Shown here: one piece after another, positions 1 through 12,120 of the stretch
How positions within the stretch are numbered: the first letter of the stretch is position 1
How the letters are laid out: every line of letters starts with the position of its first letter
NCBI GenBank assembly: GCA_030549495.1
Contig: JAUIRK010000855.1
Span: 1,737,501-1,801,500 of the forward strand
DNA: 64,000 nucleotides
Reading direction: 5' to 3'
DNA from: Nectonema munidae
Taxonomy: Eukaryota; Nematomorpha; Nectonematoida; Nectonematidae
Program-made: the position numbers and the translations under genes
The notes under the pieces: model-generated
Seen by the model: only the letters and a program-made list of their open reading frames with translations
Told to the model about the DNA's origin: nothing
The model's database searches: none

Positions 1-1
1 G

Positions 2-543
2 AATAGCAGTTTTTATGCTCAAGATACACTTCCATCTTCTCTACCAGAGACTATCCACCTTTATAATAATACCAAAGGAGGTGTTGATCAATTAGATGAG
101 AACATCGAAGAATTTACTTTCAGAAGAAAAGGTATTCGTTGGCCAATGGTTGTGTTTTATAATATTATAGACGTTGCATGCTTTAATAGCTTTGTGATTG
201 CGAAAAAAATGCTTCACTCAAATTTTTCATGAAAAATCTTTTAGTAAAACTTTTTACTAAAAAGTTTAAGTTTGTGTGTGTTATAAAGTTTCTGCTCTTG
301 AAATGATGAAAAAAGAATCACTAACAGTCGCTTGTTGAAGGATACAAAGTGCTGCAGCGAACTATTTGGTGTGAAAAAAAGGAAAGCGAAAAACAAGCAA
401 TTTCAACCAAACCAAAGAAATGTAACTTTTGCAAAAAATCCACTCGTAACTGTTGTCAAAGCTGTGGAAAAACTGTTTGTACTAATCATTCTTCAGTCGA
501 AAAAAATATTCACAGTTTGTTGTGTTGAAAATGTGAAATAAAA
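2..543 (+). pseudogene. piggyBac-type transposase, 3' end, broken
   Basis: The window opens inside a transposase reading frame (bases 2-232) carrying the piggyBac DDE-domain signature: residues YNNTKGGVDQLDE, then RRKGIRWP and a hydrophobic stretch ending FNSFVIAKK. A stop follows. Further on, bases 409-540 encode the cysteine-rich C-terminal finger of piggyBac enzymes (CNFC, then NCCQSCGKTVC, then a histidine and a final KCEIK), interrupted by one in-frame TGA near 525. Between the two blocks the frame is lost. In the family this protein cuts and pastes elements at TTAA sites; the finger binds terminal DNA. The copy looks dead from the stops and frame breaks. It is a possible relative of the enzyme that moved the many TTAA-bounded short elements here, which is inference only. 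Confidence 0.85.
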
Positions 544-685
544 TTATTTCCATTTTTAATATTGTGATTTTTTTTATTTATTTCAAAATAAATTGGTTAC
601 AAAAGTATCTAGAGATGATAGCATGTGCTATTCCTATAACTTTTCTAAAAAAATTTCCCAAGTTTTTATGTCTACATTTGTACCC

Positions 686-823
686 TTAACCCATTTACGA
701 CCAATGTTCCTATTATGGAAAATAAGTAATTTCATCTTCGTCTGCTTTTTTCAATGACTTTGAATATAAATCGTCTGCGTTTTTTTAGATATCGTCTGCT
801 TTGCTTGGTCTTAAATGGGTTAA
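686..823 (+). mobile_element. TTAA MITE, family A (copy 1)
   Basis: A 138-bp unit bounded by TTAA on both sides. Left end CCCATTTACGACCAA and right end TTGGTCTTAAATGGG are inverted repeats. Inside are three CGTCTGC motifs spaced about 34 bases apart. TTAA plus CCC termini suggest mobilisation by a piggyBac-type transposase. Family letters A-F are labels made for this window. Confidence 0.85.
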
Positions 824-2880
824 TATAATTTACTCTTTTTGAATTCAATAAATTTCATCTTCTTCTTCTTCTTCTTCTTCTTCTTTTAGAATGGGTGCTA
901 TTATAAATCAAAAATGGACTTTATTGACTTTTAACTGACCTAGTCATAAACTTGTATGTACCATTTTTTCTACATGATACGAATACACTAGAGTTAGAAT
1001 TTAAAAATATACAAATACTAATACGATTGCATCAAATTTGTAGTTTATCAAAAAAATACAATACACACACAAATGCATTCGATACAAAGCCGCTTCATAC
1101 ATTGGATCATTATTTATTAACTAGAGGCTAACTAATCCATCATTTTTTAACTTGTAAGTAGACTTCTTATATTAACTATGGCTTGCTAACTTAATTTATT
1201 GTGTCTATACATTTTTTAAAGCTTGCATATATGCAGATGAGTGCTAAAGACATCGTTGAAAACGTTCTTAAAATTCATCTTTCATATTTTTGACATTTGA
1301 AACTATGGCATCGTTATAATGTCAATTGCGAATGGTAAGTAAGGAAAAAGTTAATATTTATCATATTTGATACATACCTAGCACACAAATACACACACAC
1401 TGGAGCCCTGTGTGGGTTGTAAAAATCTGTACATGACCTCTCCGCGACGCATTTTATTATACCATTTTTAGTTCTATTTTGTCCTTTTGCAATCCTAAAC
1501 AAATAATCTCATGTGTGTTGTTAAAAGTCAATTAAAACGATATTGATGAATTAAAGTAGAAAATTTCATAAGGTAAATGAAAAATATAAAAAATTTTAAT
1601 AATTTAATTGCTAATTCCTTATCCAAAATTTAGAAAATTTTAATTGAAAATTATGTTAAAATATTCTAAAAAATGTTTTAATAAAAATGACATATGTCAC
1701 AATAACAATATAAACACAACAACATAAAAAAAGTTAATTGAGATAGAATTGCAAGAGACAAAAATTAAATTGCAAAAGGAAAAAATAGAACTAAAAAGTT
1801 ATATATTGCACCCCCCCCTCCCCCTCTGCCGCTATCTCATTCGCAATAAAAAAAAATAAAAATGCCTCATAATCAACCTTTGACATTCTTTTACACTTAT
1901 TGGCGTGTTGGGGTTGAGAATATAAAACCAAGGCGCTTTTTATGGAAACTTTCTTGTTAGAATATTTTAAGATATCACTCTATAATTTTTAAATGTTGGA
2001 GTAAGGAATTAGCATTTAAATTATTAAAAGTTTTTTCACGTTTCATTAGCTTATGAATTTTTCTACTTTAATTCATCAATATCAAGAAGTTTAAAAGTTC
2101 TCCCCATCTTTCCATACAAAAGCATTTTATTTGTTGTTGGGGTTAGTGTTTCGTTCGTTATAGACAATTACTTTCACGCAGACCCAATGTTTTATTATTG
2201 TAGTGGAGGTAATAAAGCATTGTTTCTTACTTTTATTGTAACGTCGTGATGCATCAAACTGCATACTGAGTCTGAGTGACCCAACCAAATAAAGCTACAC
2301 TTGTCTTCCGCGTTTAAACTTCGTTGATTAAAAGGAAGCCACTTCCACTTACAAAGCAAAAATATGAAACATGAATTTTAACAACGTTCAACGATGTCTT
2401 TAGCACTCATCTGCATATATGCAAGCTTTAAAAAATGTATAGACACAATAAATTAAGTTAGCAAGCCATTGTTAATATAAGAAGTTTACTTACAAGTTAG
2501 AAAATTGATGGATTAGTTAGCCATTTTCATAGTTAATAAACCCTAATGATCCAATGTATGAAGCGGCTTTGTATCGAATGCATTATATGTACAGTGTAAC
2601 GATGTAACTTTTTATTGTAAAAACATAAAATACAAAATTCATCTGGATAAAAAAGAAGCATTTCTAATCACAAAAATTCCTCCATATACATTTTGTTATA
2701 CTGTTATTTTATCCATGATCAGATACATATGTTTTTAACAGGCCATAAGATTCAATAAGAGTCCATTATTTGATTGGTAATGGTACCGTAGGGTTTTTTC
2801 ATTCTAAAAGAAGCAGAAGAAGCAAGAAGAAGAAGAAGAAGATGAAATTTATTGAATTCAAAAAGAGTAAATTATATTAA
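820..2880. mobile_element. Diverged 2-kb foldback / long inverted-repeat element
   Basis: Inverted arms start right at the flanking MITEs. The left begins TATAATTTACTCTTTTTG at 824, and its reverse complement ends at 2876. Further inverted blocks pair 1076-1290 with 2360-2582, 1540-1660 with 1975-2085, and about 1470-1500 with 1765-1800. Pairing is interrupted, for example between 900 and 1070 against 2590-2800, so the hairpin is old. A CTT run (860-888) faces GAA runs (2818-2842). No transposase is visible. A short lysine/glutamate-rich coiled-coil-like translation at 1736-1797 may be a remnant. It could be a foldback transposon or a non-autonomous TIR element. Confidence 0.65.
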
Positions 2881-3014
2881 CCCATTTACAACCAATGTTC
2901 CTATTTTGGAACATAAGTAATTACATCTTCGTCTGCTTTTTTCAATGACTTTGAATATAAATCGTCTGCGTTTTTTTAGATATTGTCTGCTTTGCTTGGC
3001 CTTAAATGGGTTAA
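2877..3014 (+). mobile_element. TTAA MITE, family A (copy 2)
   Basis: A 138-bp TTAA-bounded unit, nearly identical to the copy at 686-823 and in the same orientation. The inner palindrome is GTTCCTATTTTGGAAC and there are three CGTCTG-type motifs. It directly abuts the right arm of the foldback. Confidence 0.85.
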
Positions 3015-5090
3015 AGTAGCACAAAATACACTTAAAAAAAACAAAATATAAAAAATGTGAATTTACTATTGTACTGAGACTCTAACATCTCTATTTTTCA
3101 TAAGTAAAACGCGTAGATAATTTATTTTATAAAGTTTCTGTGAAAAAAGTCCAGTTATTGGAGTCAACAAAAGTCACTTTTTTATTAGTTTGTCACTTTT
3201 TTTAATAGTTTGATTTTTGTAAATGATTTGGAATTTATAAAAATTTTACAAATTATATTCAACACAGCTCCAGTTTGCAACAATTTTTAAATTGCTTTAA
3301 TTATATTGAGGAGTTCACACACCAACTATAAATTAGATTATATCATTTTTAAAATCACATCTTTGACTTCTCCATTCTGGCACATAAAATAATTTTTTTA
3401 AAATATGATCTTCGAATTTTACAAAGAAAGATGCATTTGATTTATGCAGAAATATTGTTTCTGAAGATGATGTAAATGAAGGGAAAACAAAATAGTAAAA
3501 AGGAAACGATAAATGTGAAAAAATAATTTTATATATGCTATTCTCTAACACAAGCAACAGATAGGGAAGATAAATTCAAGTGCTTTTAAAAAGCTTTTGC
3601 CTAAAGATGGCGCCTTTTTCAAGGAGTATACACTTAAATTTTACACGGTATCTTACAATATTTTTATTAATTTTTAGGACACTTTTTTTAAAAAAAAAAC
3701 TACATTTTGAAGCTGTTAGGTCAGTTTTGGAAGGATTTATATGCGAACTTTTAATGCCGCTAATTATGACGTTTCATAACATAGATGATAGGTTATCAAT
3801 ATAGAAAGGCACTCATAATTCTCTCCACAAAATTTCCGTTTATCAGTGAATCTGAGCCAGAACTATTGTGTATACCGAAATATGTCAATTTGATAGGCTG
3901 AGAGCTATAACGTGTATAATTTGGTAAGAAAGTTTATTTTATTTTCTTTATATTATTTTGTCCATATATTATGGTTGTTTTGTTATATATCTGTCGTCTA
4001 GCAATACCACTTAGGAGACAAGATGTCTATAACATTTCTTGACAGACCATTAAACACTTAAATACATTTATATTCACCTATAGCCTTAAAACATTATTAC
4101 ATATTGACTGAGGTAATAATTTCCAATAAGTTTAAACAATTGATAATATTATGTATTTGAAAACTGGTAACAATGATATGGAAGAGATGATACAAAATTA
4201 AAGGAAGCATCTTTTGTGTTATAGCTAATTATTTGATAAAAGAAACTTGAAGATTGAAAGTAAAAGTCTTAAAGTTTTGGCATTAAAAGGATAAATAAAG
4301 ATGATAAAAATTTACCAACATTTATATCATTTACTGACAGTTGAACTTTTAAAACCTCTCTTTCTTGCTATTTGTTGAAATAGGGGCAGATTTTTTACAA
4401 TTTTTAAATTCAAATTTTTAAATATTTTTTTGAAACTTTTTAATTTTGTTGGCTCTGCGGGTTTAGTTACTTGCAATTAATTCCAATTTAAGCACATTCG
4501 AATAAAGTTCTTCTTAGTTTTTATTTTACTATATTTTTATTTTATAAATTAGAGATCATTAGAAATGAAATGAATGATGAGAATAAGAATTAATGATTAA
4601 ATGAGTTTATTTCATTGATCCAAAACGGTATCGAAAAAGTATGTCCGTTGAAATGACCATTCGGAATGTTTTGGATATGCATCCATTCAGGTTTTGTAAG
4701 GAATATAAGAATTATACGAGCTTTAAAATATTATGCAATTAATCATTCTAACTTAATTAGTTAGTTAGATATTTGGTTAGTTAAATATTTAAAGTTCCCC
4801 CTTTTTCAAATTAGGTGTGTACTTATATTCAATTTAAGTTCGCTATTTAGGCTTTTTTATTTTATTTCTTGGCGATCTATCACCCTTATGAAGTTAATTT
4901 AGGGAGATAAGATGATTATAAATAATTAGATAAAATATCATTTCCATGTTATCTCATCAATAAATTAACTTAAAATAATTAAAAATAAAGTGTACACATG
5001 CTATATACGTATAATTTTTAGTAACGAAATGTAGCATCATTTTTTTCAATCAATTCGGCTATAATTACTACATTTATTATCAAATCAGGA
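3015..5090. other. AT-rich spacer, nothing recognised
   Basis: About 2 kb of AT-rich sequence with only short open frames (fewer than 80 codons, low complexity). I see no protein motif, tRNA or repeat termini here. Confidence 0.5.
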
Positions 5091-6350
5091 ATAACTGATT
5101 ATTCTTGAACTCTTACATCACCTTTTCCTCCCATTTTTTGACTAGTCCTCAAAATACGGCCTTTAAAGTGCCCCCTATTCGCAATGAAGATGTTTGACCA
5201 CTTTATCTCATCTCACAAAGAATGGAGTGGAGAAACGTGTTCTTTTTTCGTCATCACCATCTTTATTTGCCTTCACCATTATCACACTACATCACATCTC
5301 GTTTATTACGAAAAGTTCATCTTCGTTAATTTATTATTAAAAAAATAGAGATATGAAACGCTCTCTGTGTAATCATCATCATCATCATCATCATGAAGAA
5401 AGATAATGACAAATCTGGAAACGAGGTCAGATTTAATTTTCTACTTCACAATCCAGGTAAAGAAAAGTTGGGATGTTTTGTGGTGGATGGACAGCGCGCA
5501 AGCAAGCAAACACACACAAAAAGGCCACTCTCCCTATATACATATCCTCTACTATGTACATTATGCACCACACTTTGTACACGAAACACAAATTGCCATT
5601 CTTTATTCAAAAACAAAGGAGAGCCTCTTTTCGAGATAAACCACATAACCGGGAGAGTCGGCTATGTGTTTACTTACATTCCCTGACTCCCCCACGCATG
5701 ACGCGCTCACCCCCAAACAACACTTGCGTAACGAAGGTGAACACCAACACTGTGGAGAGCGGCCATCAGAGAAGTCCAACAACATGACGACAATCAGGCT
5801 AGCAATCATGATAATCACGATTATTTTAATAATAATAACCATAGTTAGAGCACAGACAGGTAATAAAAGTAATGAAATATATACATACATACATCACCAT
5901 AATTACGATTTCTTGGTTCAGTAGGCAAAATTGCCCCACCTCTATTTGTTTATGTAAGGAAGGGGCTGGACTCTCATAGAGACGACCTATACTGTCACGC
6001 AAGCTCTCTCCATTCATTAGGAGGGGTTGCGTGTCTCATTCCCATTAAATGGTGTATGAATGCAGAGTATGCACAAGAAAACACGTCCCCTCCTATTATT
6101 CACGGGGAATAAAAGATTTAGCATTTTAATTCGCGATTAATCATAATTCTTCGAAGTACACACTAACTACTATACACACGCATCTAATAAAAATAATTCT
6201 TCCTATGTCTCGAACTTTGAAACATAAGATGATGGTGATGAGGTTGATGATGATTGTGCACTGATCATTATGCAACCTTTTCACCCAAGCGATTTCCCCT
6301 GTTCAACTGTAAGAAGGAGGAGGAGGGTAAGATTTTTTCAATTCAACTAA
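5091..6350 (+). promoter_or_regulatory. Less AT-rich island; possible promoter/enhancer region
   Basis: This 1.2-kb stretch is visibly richer in C and G than its surroundings (for example 5470-5780) and contains an (ATC)8 run at 5372-5394. It precedes and surrounds a possible signal-peptide exon at 5784. Such islands in an AT-rich genome often mark promoters, 5' exons or enhancers. No TATA box or initiator can be assigned with confidence, so the regulatory role is inference. Confidence 0.3.
5784..5859 (+). CDS. Possible first coding exon encoding a signal peptide
   Basis: From the ATG at 5784 the sequence reads MTTIRLAIMIITIILIIITI followed by VRAQTG. That is a basic start, a long hydrophobic core and an A-Q cleavage-like junction. 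It runs straight into CAG|GTAATA, a good splice donor, in phase 1. This is the shape of a first exon of a secreted or membrane protein. No matching downstream exon was identified, so the partner exons are unknown. The core is partly built from ATA/ATC repeats, so a chance hydrophobic run is a serious alternative. Confidence 0.3.
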
Positions 6351-6877
6351 ACAACTTTAAAAGGGTCGACGCCATTTTTAAACTTTTATAGCATCGCATA
6401 TTTAAACTATAGCGCTTCTGCTCAAATGAATATATATATATATATTATGAAGTAATTCAAGAAGTAAAAAAAATTTTATAATACAAGATTTAGAATATAT
6501 GCTCTCTGTGATTCTGTGATTTTTTTCATTTTTTTTGACAGTTTTTTATGTGATAAAAATTGGTGCGGTACTATTAGTCTAACGATGATTGGTCTAAAAC
6601 CAATTAGTCTAAGACATCAATCAAGTCTACAACTAATTCTCACGATTTTCATATATTTTCACTAAAATTCGGAACTTATTAACTTACGGAACTAAATTTT
6701 TTATTATCCCAAGAAATGAAAACCCTCGGCAATTTCTTACTTCTCCCCGCTCCCCCACTTTTAAAAATACAGTTTAAACTTTATAAAAAAATGTACACTA
6801 TTTTTTTTAATATGGTTATAAAAAGTTAGTAAGTAAAAAAGTGTCAAATCGTCTCCCTTAAATATATAAAATGTCAT

Positions 6878-7015
6878 TTAACCCTTTCATTACCAGAAAA
6901 ATCAGGCGATATTTATTAAAAAGCAGAAGATTCATATACAAAACTATTTGAAAAGGCAGGCGAAGATAAAATTGTTTATGTATCATATATGATATACAGG
7001 TCACGAAAGGGTTAA
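6878..7015 (-). mobile_element. TTAA MITE, family C (copy 1)
   Basis: A 138-bp unit between TTAA sites. Termini CCCTTTCATTACCAG and CTGGTCACGAAAGGG-like are inverted. The inner palindrome TATCATATATGATA lies near the right side, so on the family A orientation this copy is on the minus strand. Degenerate CGTCTGC motifs (GCAGAAG, GCAGGCG) are present. Confidence 0.8.
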
Positions 7016-9050
7016 GATTTAAAACATATCTTTGCCTATTGGAATTAAAGTGACAATTTTTAATGCGATGCCATATCAATAACAATAAATGAACGATGAT
7101 TCAACTACTGTTTCATTATACTTTCTGAGTTCTTTTTATATCAGTTTTCAACAAACCGTAAAAAAATCTTTTTTTCTTCGCCAACCACCCACTTTTTAAA
7201 AATGCTTTCAAATTAAACTTAAAAAATATACTTTTTGGAATTATGTTAACATTATATTTGGCTTATGTAAGTTTTCATTCATCAATTACTTCTATAACAC
7301 AATCTCCTACATTGAACACATTCGATCAGAAGAGTAATTTGATATAAAAATCACCTTAAAATCAAGAAATCGTCTGCTACATTTAAAGATGGTAGCGGAA
7401 TCAAATAGGTTAGAGATAAAGGTGAATCCTTTTTATTATATTCTCTCGAAAAATGTTGTACCAATATAACAAAGTTATTTTGGCATTAATGTTAATTTCG
7501 AACTTATGTATTTATAATATTTGTTGGATTATTATTTACCAATAAATAAAATTATTTATATATAAGATAAAATAGTACCTTGTAAGTTGTAGACAAGTAT
7601 CAGCTTTGAGTTGTTTTTTGTTTTCACATTTTCTAACTCGTCTTCCATCTCTCTCTTTTTAAAATATTCTAAATTGTATTTCTCATAATTTTTAAAGCTA
7701 TATAAAATACCTTCTTTTTTAAGATAAGCCATTTCATCTTTTTTATTTAAATTATTTTTATACAATTTCATGGAAATCATTTTAAAAAATAAATATAGAG
7801 CTTATTTTAAGAAGCAGACGAAAAAGCTATTTCATACGAAATTTTGAATTGGCATAAATTTTTAATAATTTTAATTTCTTCATTTATATAAACTCTCATA
7901 TTTTTTAATTTTATATTTTTATTTGCTAATGAAAATTAAAAAAAAATTAAAAAAAATATTTTTTTTAAATATAATAATAAAAATTTATGTATATTCAAAT
8001 TTCGTCTAAAATAATTTTCTCGTCTGCTTCTGAAAATAACACGAATATTTACTGTTTTAAAATGAATCTAATGGAATTTTAAAAAAGAAGTTTTAAAAAC
8101 AGAAGATAAAATGGCTTACATTAAAAAAGATGGTATTTTATATAGTTTTAAAAAATATGAGAATTAGCATGAAATGTATTTTAGTCAACTCTTTAAAATG
8201 ACATTTATATACTTGCAAATTGTCTTTTCAGTTCTAATTTTTCGTTTTTAAATTCTAAAATGTCTTTTTTATATTCTATACGCTCTTTCTAAAATACAAA
8301 ATAAAATTGAAAAAAGACAATTTAGGACTTAAAAAAGACAATTTCAAACTAAAAAAAGACAATTTAGAAGTATATAAAGGAAAATAATATCTGAAATAAT
8401 ATTCTGAACTTTTGAAGAAAAGACGACACTTTTATTTTAAAGAAACATAAGACTCACTCCTATTGCTAAAAAATGTCTGAAAAAACTTCGATAAAAAATT
8501 TATCTATACTAAATTAAATGACCTATCTAACTACTTGAATGATCTAAATAAACTAATTGATAAATGTTCTAACTAGCTTTCTAAATAGAGATTTTGTGTG
8601 AGTTTCCTTCGGGAACATTGCTACTAAATGGGTAATCGTTATTCTGCAAAAAGTCAAAACTATAAGAACGTTATTGTTCAAGCGAAGCAATATGGGAACT
8701 TTGTCTCTTGAAAAATTCCTAACATTATCAAACAAACTAATTTATTATCTTCCTGAAAACTTAAATAACTAACTAACATATAAAATAAACAAGCTAACTC
8801 ATAGATTAACTTAACTAATTTATAGTATTATTATATTATAGATCTATTATGAAAAAAATCATTTTTTAAAATAAATATTTTCGATTCTTTCACACAAAAA
8901 TAATAAAAAAAGTAAACTTAATCTTTGTTTTTAAATCTATGGGAGGGTGAATATAAAAATGGTGCTCTCCTTATTAAATTTTTTAAAAAGATTTACCATC
9001 GTATATCATAATTAAATAAAATATATTATATACTCATTACTATCATTTAA
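7016..9050. repeat. AT-rich region with inverted coiled-coil-like coding fragments
   Basis: The minus strand at 7556-7780 encodes a 74-residue charged stretch containing MAYLKKEGILYSFKNYEK. The plus strand at 8107-8165 encodes its close copy (MAYIKKDGILYSFKKYEN, then a stop). The minus strand near 8205-8300 reads a related Lys/Glu/Leu heptad-like segment. Short AAAAAAGACAATTT repeats lie at 8310-8370. The pieces look like an inverted, broken copy of a small coiled-coil protein from an unrecognised repeat family. The rest is featureless AT-rich DNA. Confidence 0.4.
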
Positions 9051-11744
9051 TTAAGGGTTCAAGGACAATTGGGCCTTGAGATAAATCGGCCTCTGGACAC
9101 TTTGACCTCAGGGCAATATTAATATTAGTGGCCGAATTGTCCAAAGCTTTGAAAGTATGAAATTTGAGTAGGCATTTTTTCTGATGAAAAGTTTTTTCAC
9201 ACTTTGGCCTACATTTCCAATGGTTTCCCGTTTATGTTTTGAATTTGGCCAGGACTTTAGATATCATGGTAGACAAATTTGATAAATTCCTAAACAAATT
9301 AGCAACTTCTTTATCCGTGGAAAGTTAGCAATAATAAAATTGAATGAAAGTCTAGTCTAGATAATACATTGAAATCAAACTTCATTCATATACTCATGCT
9401 TCAATTTTAATTCTTGTTATCCCGACACTTTTACGAAGCCTAAACCATTTTATTCAGAAAGCGACTAAATTTTTCCATTATTTTTTTCAAAATACTCCTT
9501 CGGGATTGCGAATTAATGATAACAGAATTCATAATGCCGGATTATTGAAAACTCGGATTAATAAGTTCAGGTTTCGTGATGATAGTCAATATTATGAAAA
9601 AGTTATTTTGTTGGTTAATAAAAGTTAGTTTTATAGCTAGTATTGACGTTTTTTTATATACTGTGACACATCAGCTATAGGACCATTATGATGGCAATAT
9701 AAAATGATGGATGAATGGATATGAAACTTTTTTTGAAGACGTTGATAATAATTAATATAATGACTATCAATGATGAGTGATTTGAGAGAATCAAACTTTC
9801 TCCTTTGATGAGGAAGGAGGCTGGTTAGGCACTGGAGAAAAACATTGACTGTCAATACGCGCGTGCGTGTGTGTGTGTGTCTTTTTAAATCTGTTAAATA
9901 AGATGAAAGGGAGATGGGACATCTGGACAACTTTGATATTTAATTAAATTTGGTAATTAGCGAAGGAGTTAGCAGAAAATTAGTTAACTACACGCGCTGA
10001 GTTCGGAGAAGCACAACTTGATGAAGTTTATCATCAGGATTAGATGATGACGAAGAGAAAGAAGAAGATATGAAGTTAGTGTTTAAAATATGTCCAATAA
10101 TGATGATATTGCTCATTAAAATGAGGATGATGAATAATGATGATGTTGTGAAGATGAGTTGTTATAATTAAATGATGGTGTTCATGATGATGATGATGAC
10201 GAGTATAAAAGTTATCCTGATGATAATGATCGTGGATGATAGTGTATAAAGTTAACTTTTGTTTTCTAATAGCAGTTCTTCTAAAACACGCTAATTAACT
10301 AATTTTATAAAGTTTTTGTGTAAAAAGTTTGAAGATGGGCAACAAAAGTCAACTTTTAATCAAAATGTTAATTTTGTAAGTAAACTAGTTTTTTTAGAGT
10401 GTGGGATCGGTTCAAAAGATTGACAACTGAAAGGAGTGACAAAATATGTGCCTTCTTAAACAATCTTCAAGAGAAGTAACAAATCCAAGGTTGGAATTGT
10501 TTGTTTGTTTAGTTAGTTTGTGGATTAGTTAGTTAATTACTTTTTATCAAATTTTCAAGTATTTTTGTCACTCATTTGTCATGTCACTCCTTTTCTTAGT
10601 CACTCTTATAATAATAATCCTTGGAGATTATATTAAAATATATATATAAGATTTTAAGATGATAATGTATGTGGTACACCAAACTACTTGTCGTAAAGAA
10701 AAGAATTAACGAAAGTTAAATCAATCTCGACATACATATGATCTTGTCCAAAGCTCACAGGCAGCATTAATGACAGGCGAAAGATAAATTTTGATTTAAA
10801 AGAATTTGTCCAAGGATAAGACGCTTTCATAAGAGATCAATGATAAAGTGATTATACAATAAATTCAATTTTTTTTGGTTCTATTTTCAAATGATTTAAT
10901 TAGTCAACATTTTTTCCGTCTAAGTTTTTTTAGTTGATGGAAATTTAGAGAAACTTGTAAATGAGGAAAGAATTTTTTACAACTGGGTACAGTAATGTAG
11001 CCAGAAATTTTATTTAGGGGTCTAATGGAGTACTACATATAACCTCCCATATTTCTCTGTCTGTTTCAATTTTTTTTTATCTCATTTCTCCTTTTTTCAG
11101 GGTAAATATTCCTTATTTTCATCTACCACACACTTTCTAATCAAACATGCATAGATCGGAGGGGATCTAGAAGAACCACTGTCTATATATTGCTAAAATT
11201 TGTATTACATGGTTACTCCCCTTTAAAAGAACTTTTTTTAATTATAAATCTACCTTAACAAAATTAAAATTTTGATCTTCACAGCCAATAAATCCAATGA
11301 TATACATGTGTTTCTAATATTTTCATTTCATTTATTTTTTGACTTTTAGAATAAGCAAATTGTTAAAAAATAGTTTTCATATATTTTATTTGTAAATTTG
11401 AAGTCTACAAATAGCATAACTAGACGTCCTCCATTGTATATAAATTTTACCTCAATTTAGCAACGCCCACTTTAAGCACGTGGTTACAAAATAACTTATC
11501 AAGCGAGGTTTACACGCACAATTGGTAAATTTTGCAAAATATCTTTATGGATAACGCAAGTCGAACTTTTATCATATGTGGCGTTTCAATTGGCTGGTGG
11601 GAGCAGTAACTTATTTGAAGGGGTCCGTCCTAAGTGCCCCATAGCGCGCTACGTAGTTGCTGGGTAAGTGTTAACTGAAAATATCATCATATACTCCATC
11701 TAGAGGAGAGGAAAACGCGGACCTACATTTCTCCTTCCTCTTCC
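9051..11744. other. AT-rich spacer with minor repeats
   Basis: No gene is recognised. A short segment at 9055-9145 (GGCCTTGAG, GGCCTCTGGACA) reappears in diverged form at 29340-29410, so it is a dispersed repeat. A frame at 9478-9628 looks faintly coding (frame reading NTPSGLRINDNRIHNAGLLK) but matches no family I know. GT and GATGATG microsatellite runs occur at 9862-9880 and 10005-10220. Confidence 0.35.
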
Positions 11745-11873
11745 TTAACCCTTTGAGGCTTAGTGTGACACCGGTGTGCCAAGAAATAATAATCGTCTAC
11801 TTACAACATACAAAATCCCATTGAAAAAAAGCAGACGATTATTCTTCAAAATTCTGGTCCTCAAAAGGGTTAA
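11745..11873 (+). mobile_element. TTAA MITE, family D (copy 1)
   Basis: TTAA CCCTTTGAGG at the left and CCTCAAAAGGG TTAA at the right. The inner palindrome is GTGACACCGGTGTGCC. CGTCTAC and GCAGACG motifs are in the core. It is 129 bp, slightly shorter than the 138-bp families. Confidence 0.75.
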
Positions 11874-11916
11874 AAACTTCTTTATAAATATGTTACAGTA
11901 TAGAATGGTAGAACAA

Positions 11917-12084
11917 GAGATTTCATGTATTCCTAGGAAATTTTTCAGAATTCATGAAATAAGTGTTTTACTTCGTAATTTTATGAATTCGCTAGTTGTT
12001 TCATGAATCACCTAGGAATTTGTTGTAATTACGAAAATGAAACTATTTATTTCATGAACTTCCTAGGAATTAAGTGAAATCTCT
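11917..12084. mobile_element. Short palindromic MITE-like hairpin
   Basis: The left arm, starting GAGATTTCATGTATTCCTAG, is mirrored by the right arm ending CTAGGAATTAAGTGAAATCTC. Internal blocks (TTCATGAAATAA, TTCGTAATT) also pair. The whole 168-bp unit is therefore an imperfect hairpin ending about 20 bases before a LINE insertion. No protein is encoded; the transposon class is unknown. Confidence 0.6.
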
Positions 12085-12102
12085 ATGAATTTTAGTGAAT
12101 TT

Positions 12103-12120
12103 ATTCACAGTCGTCTTACT
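12103..12120 (+). repeat. Target-site duplication, left copy
   Basis: ATTCACAGTCGTCTTACT at this position is repeated with one mismatch at 13680-13697, bracketing a LINE fragment. Confidence 0.8.

Noticed and set aside
686-3014. CRISPR-like or bacterial repeat array, because similar units recur across the window
   Set aside because: The units are dispersed, TTAA-bounded and inverted-ended in an intron-bearing animal genome; there are no spacers or cas genes.
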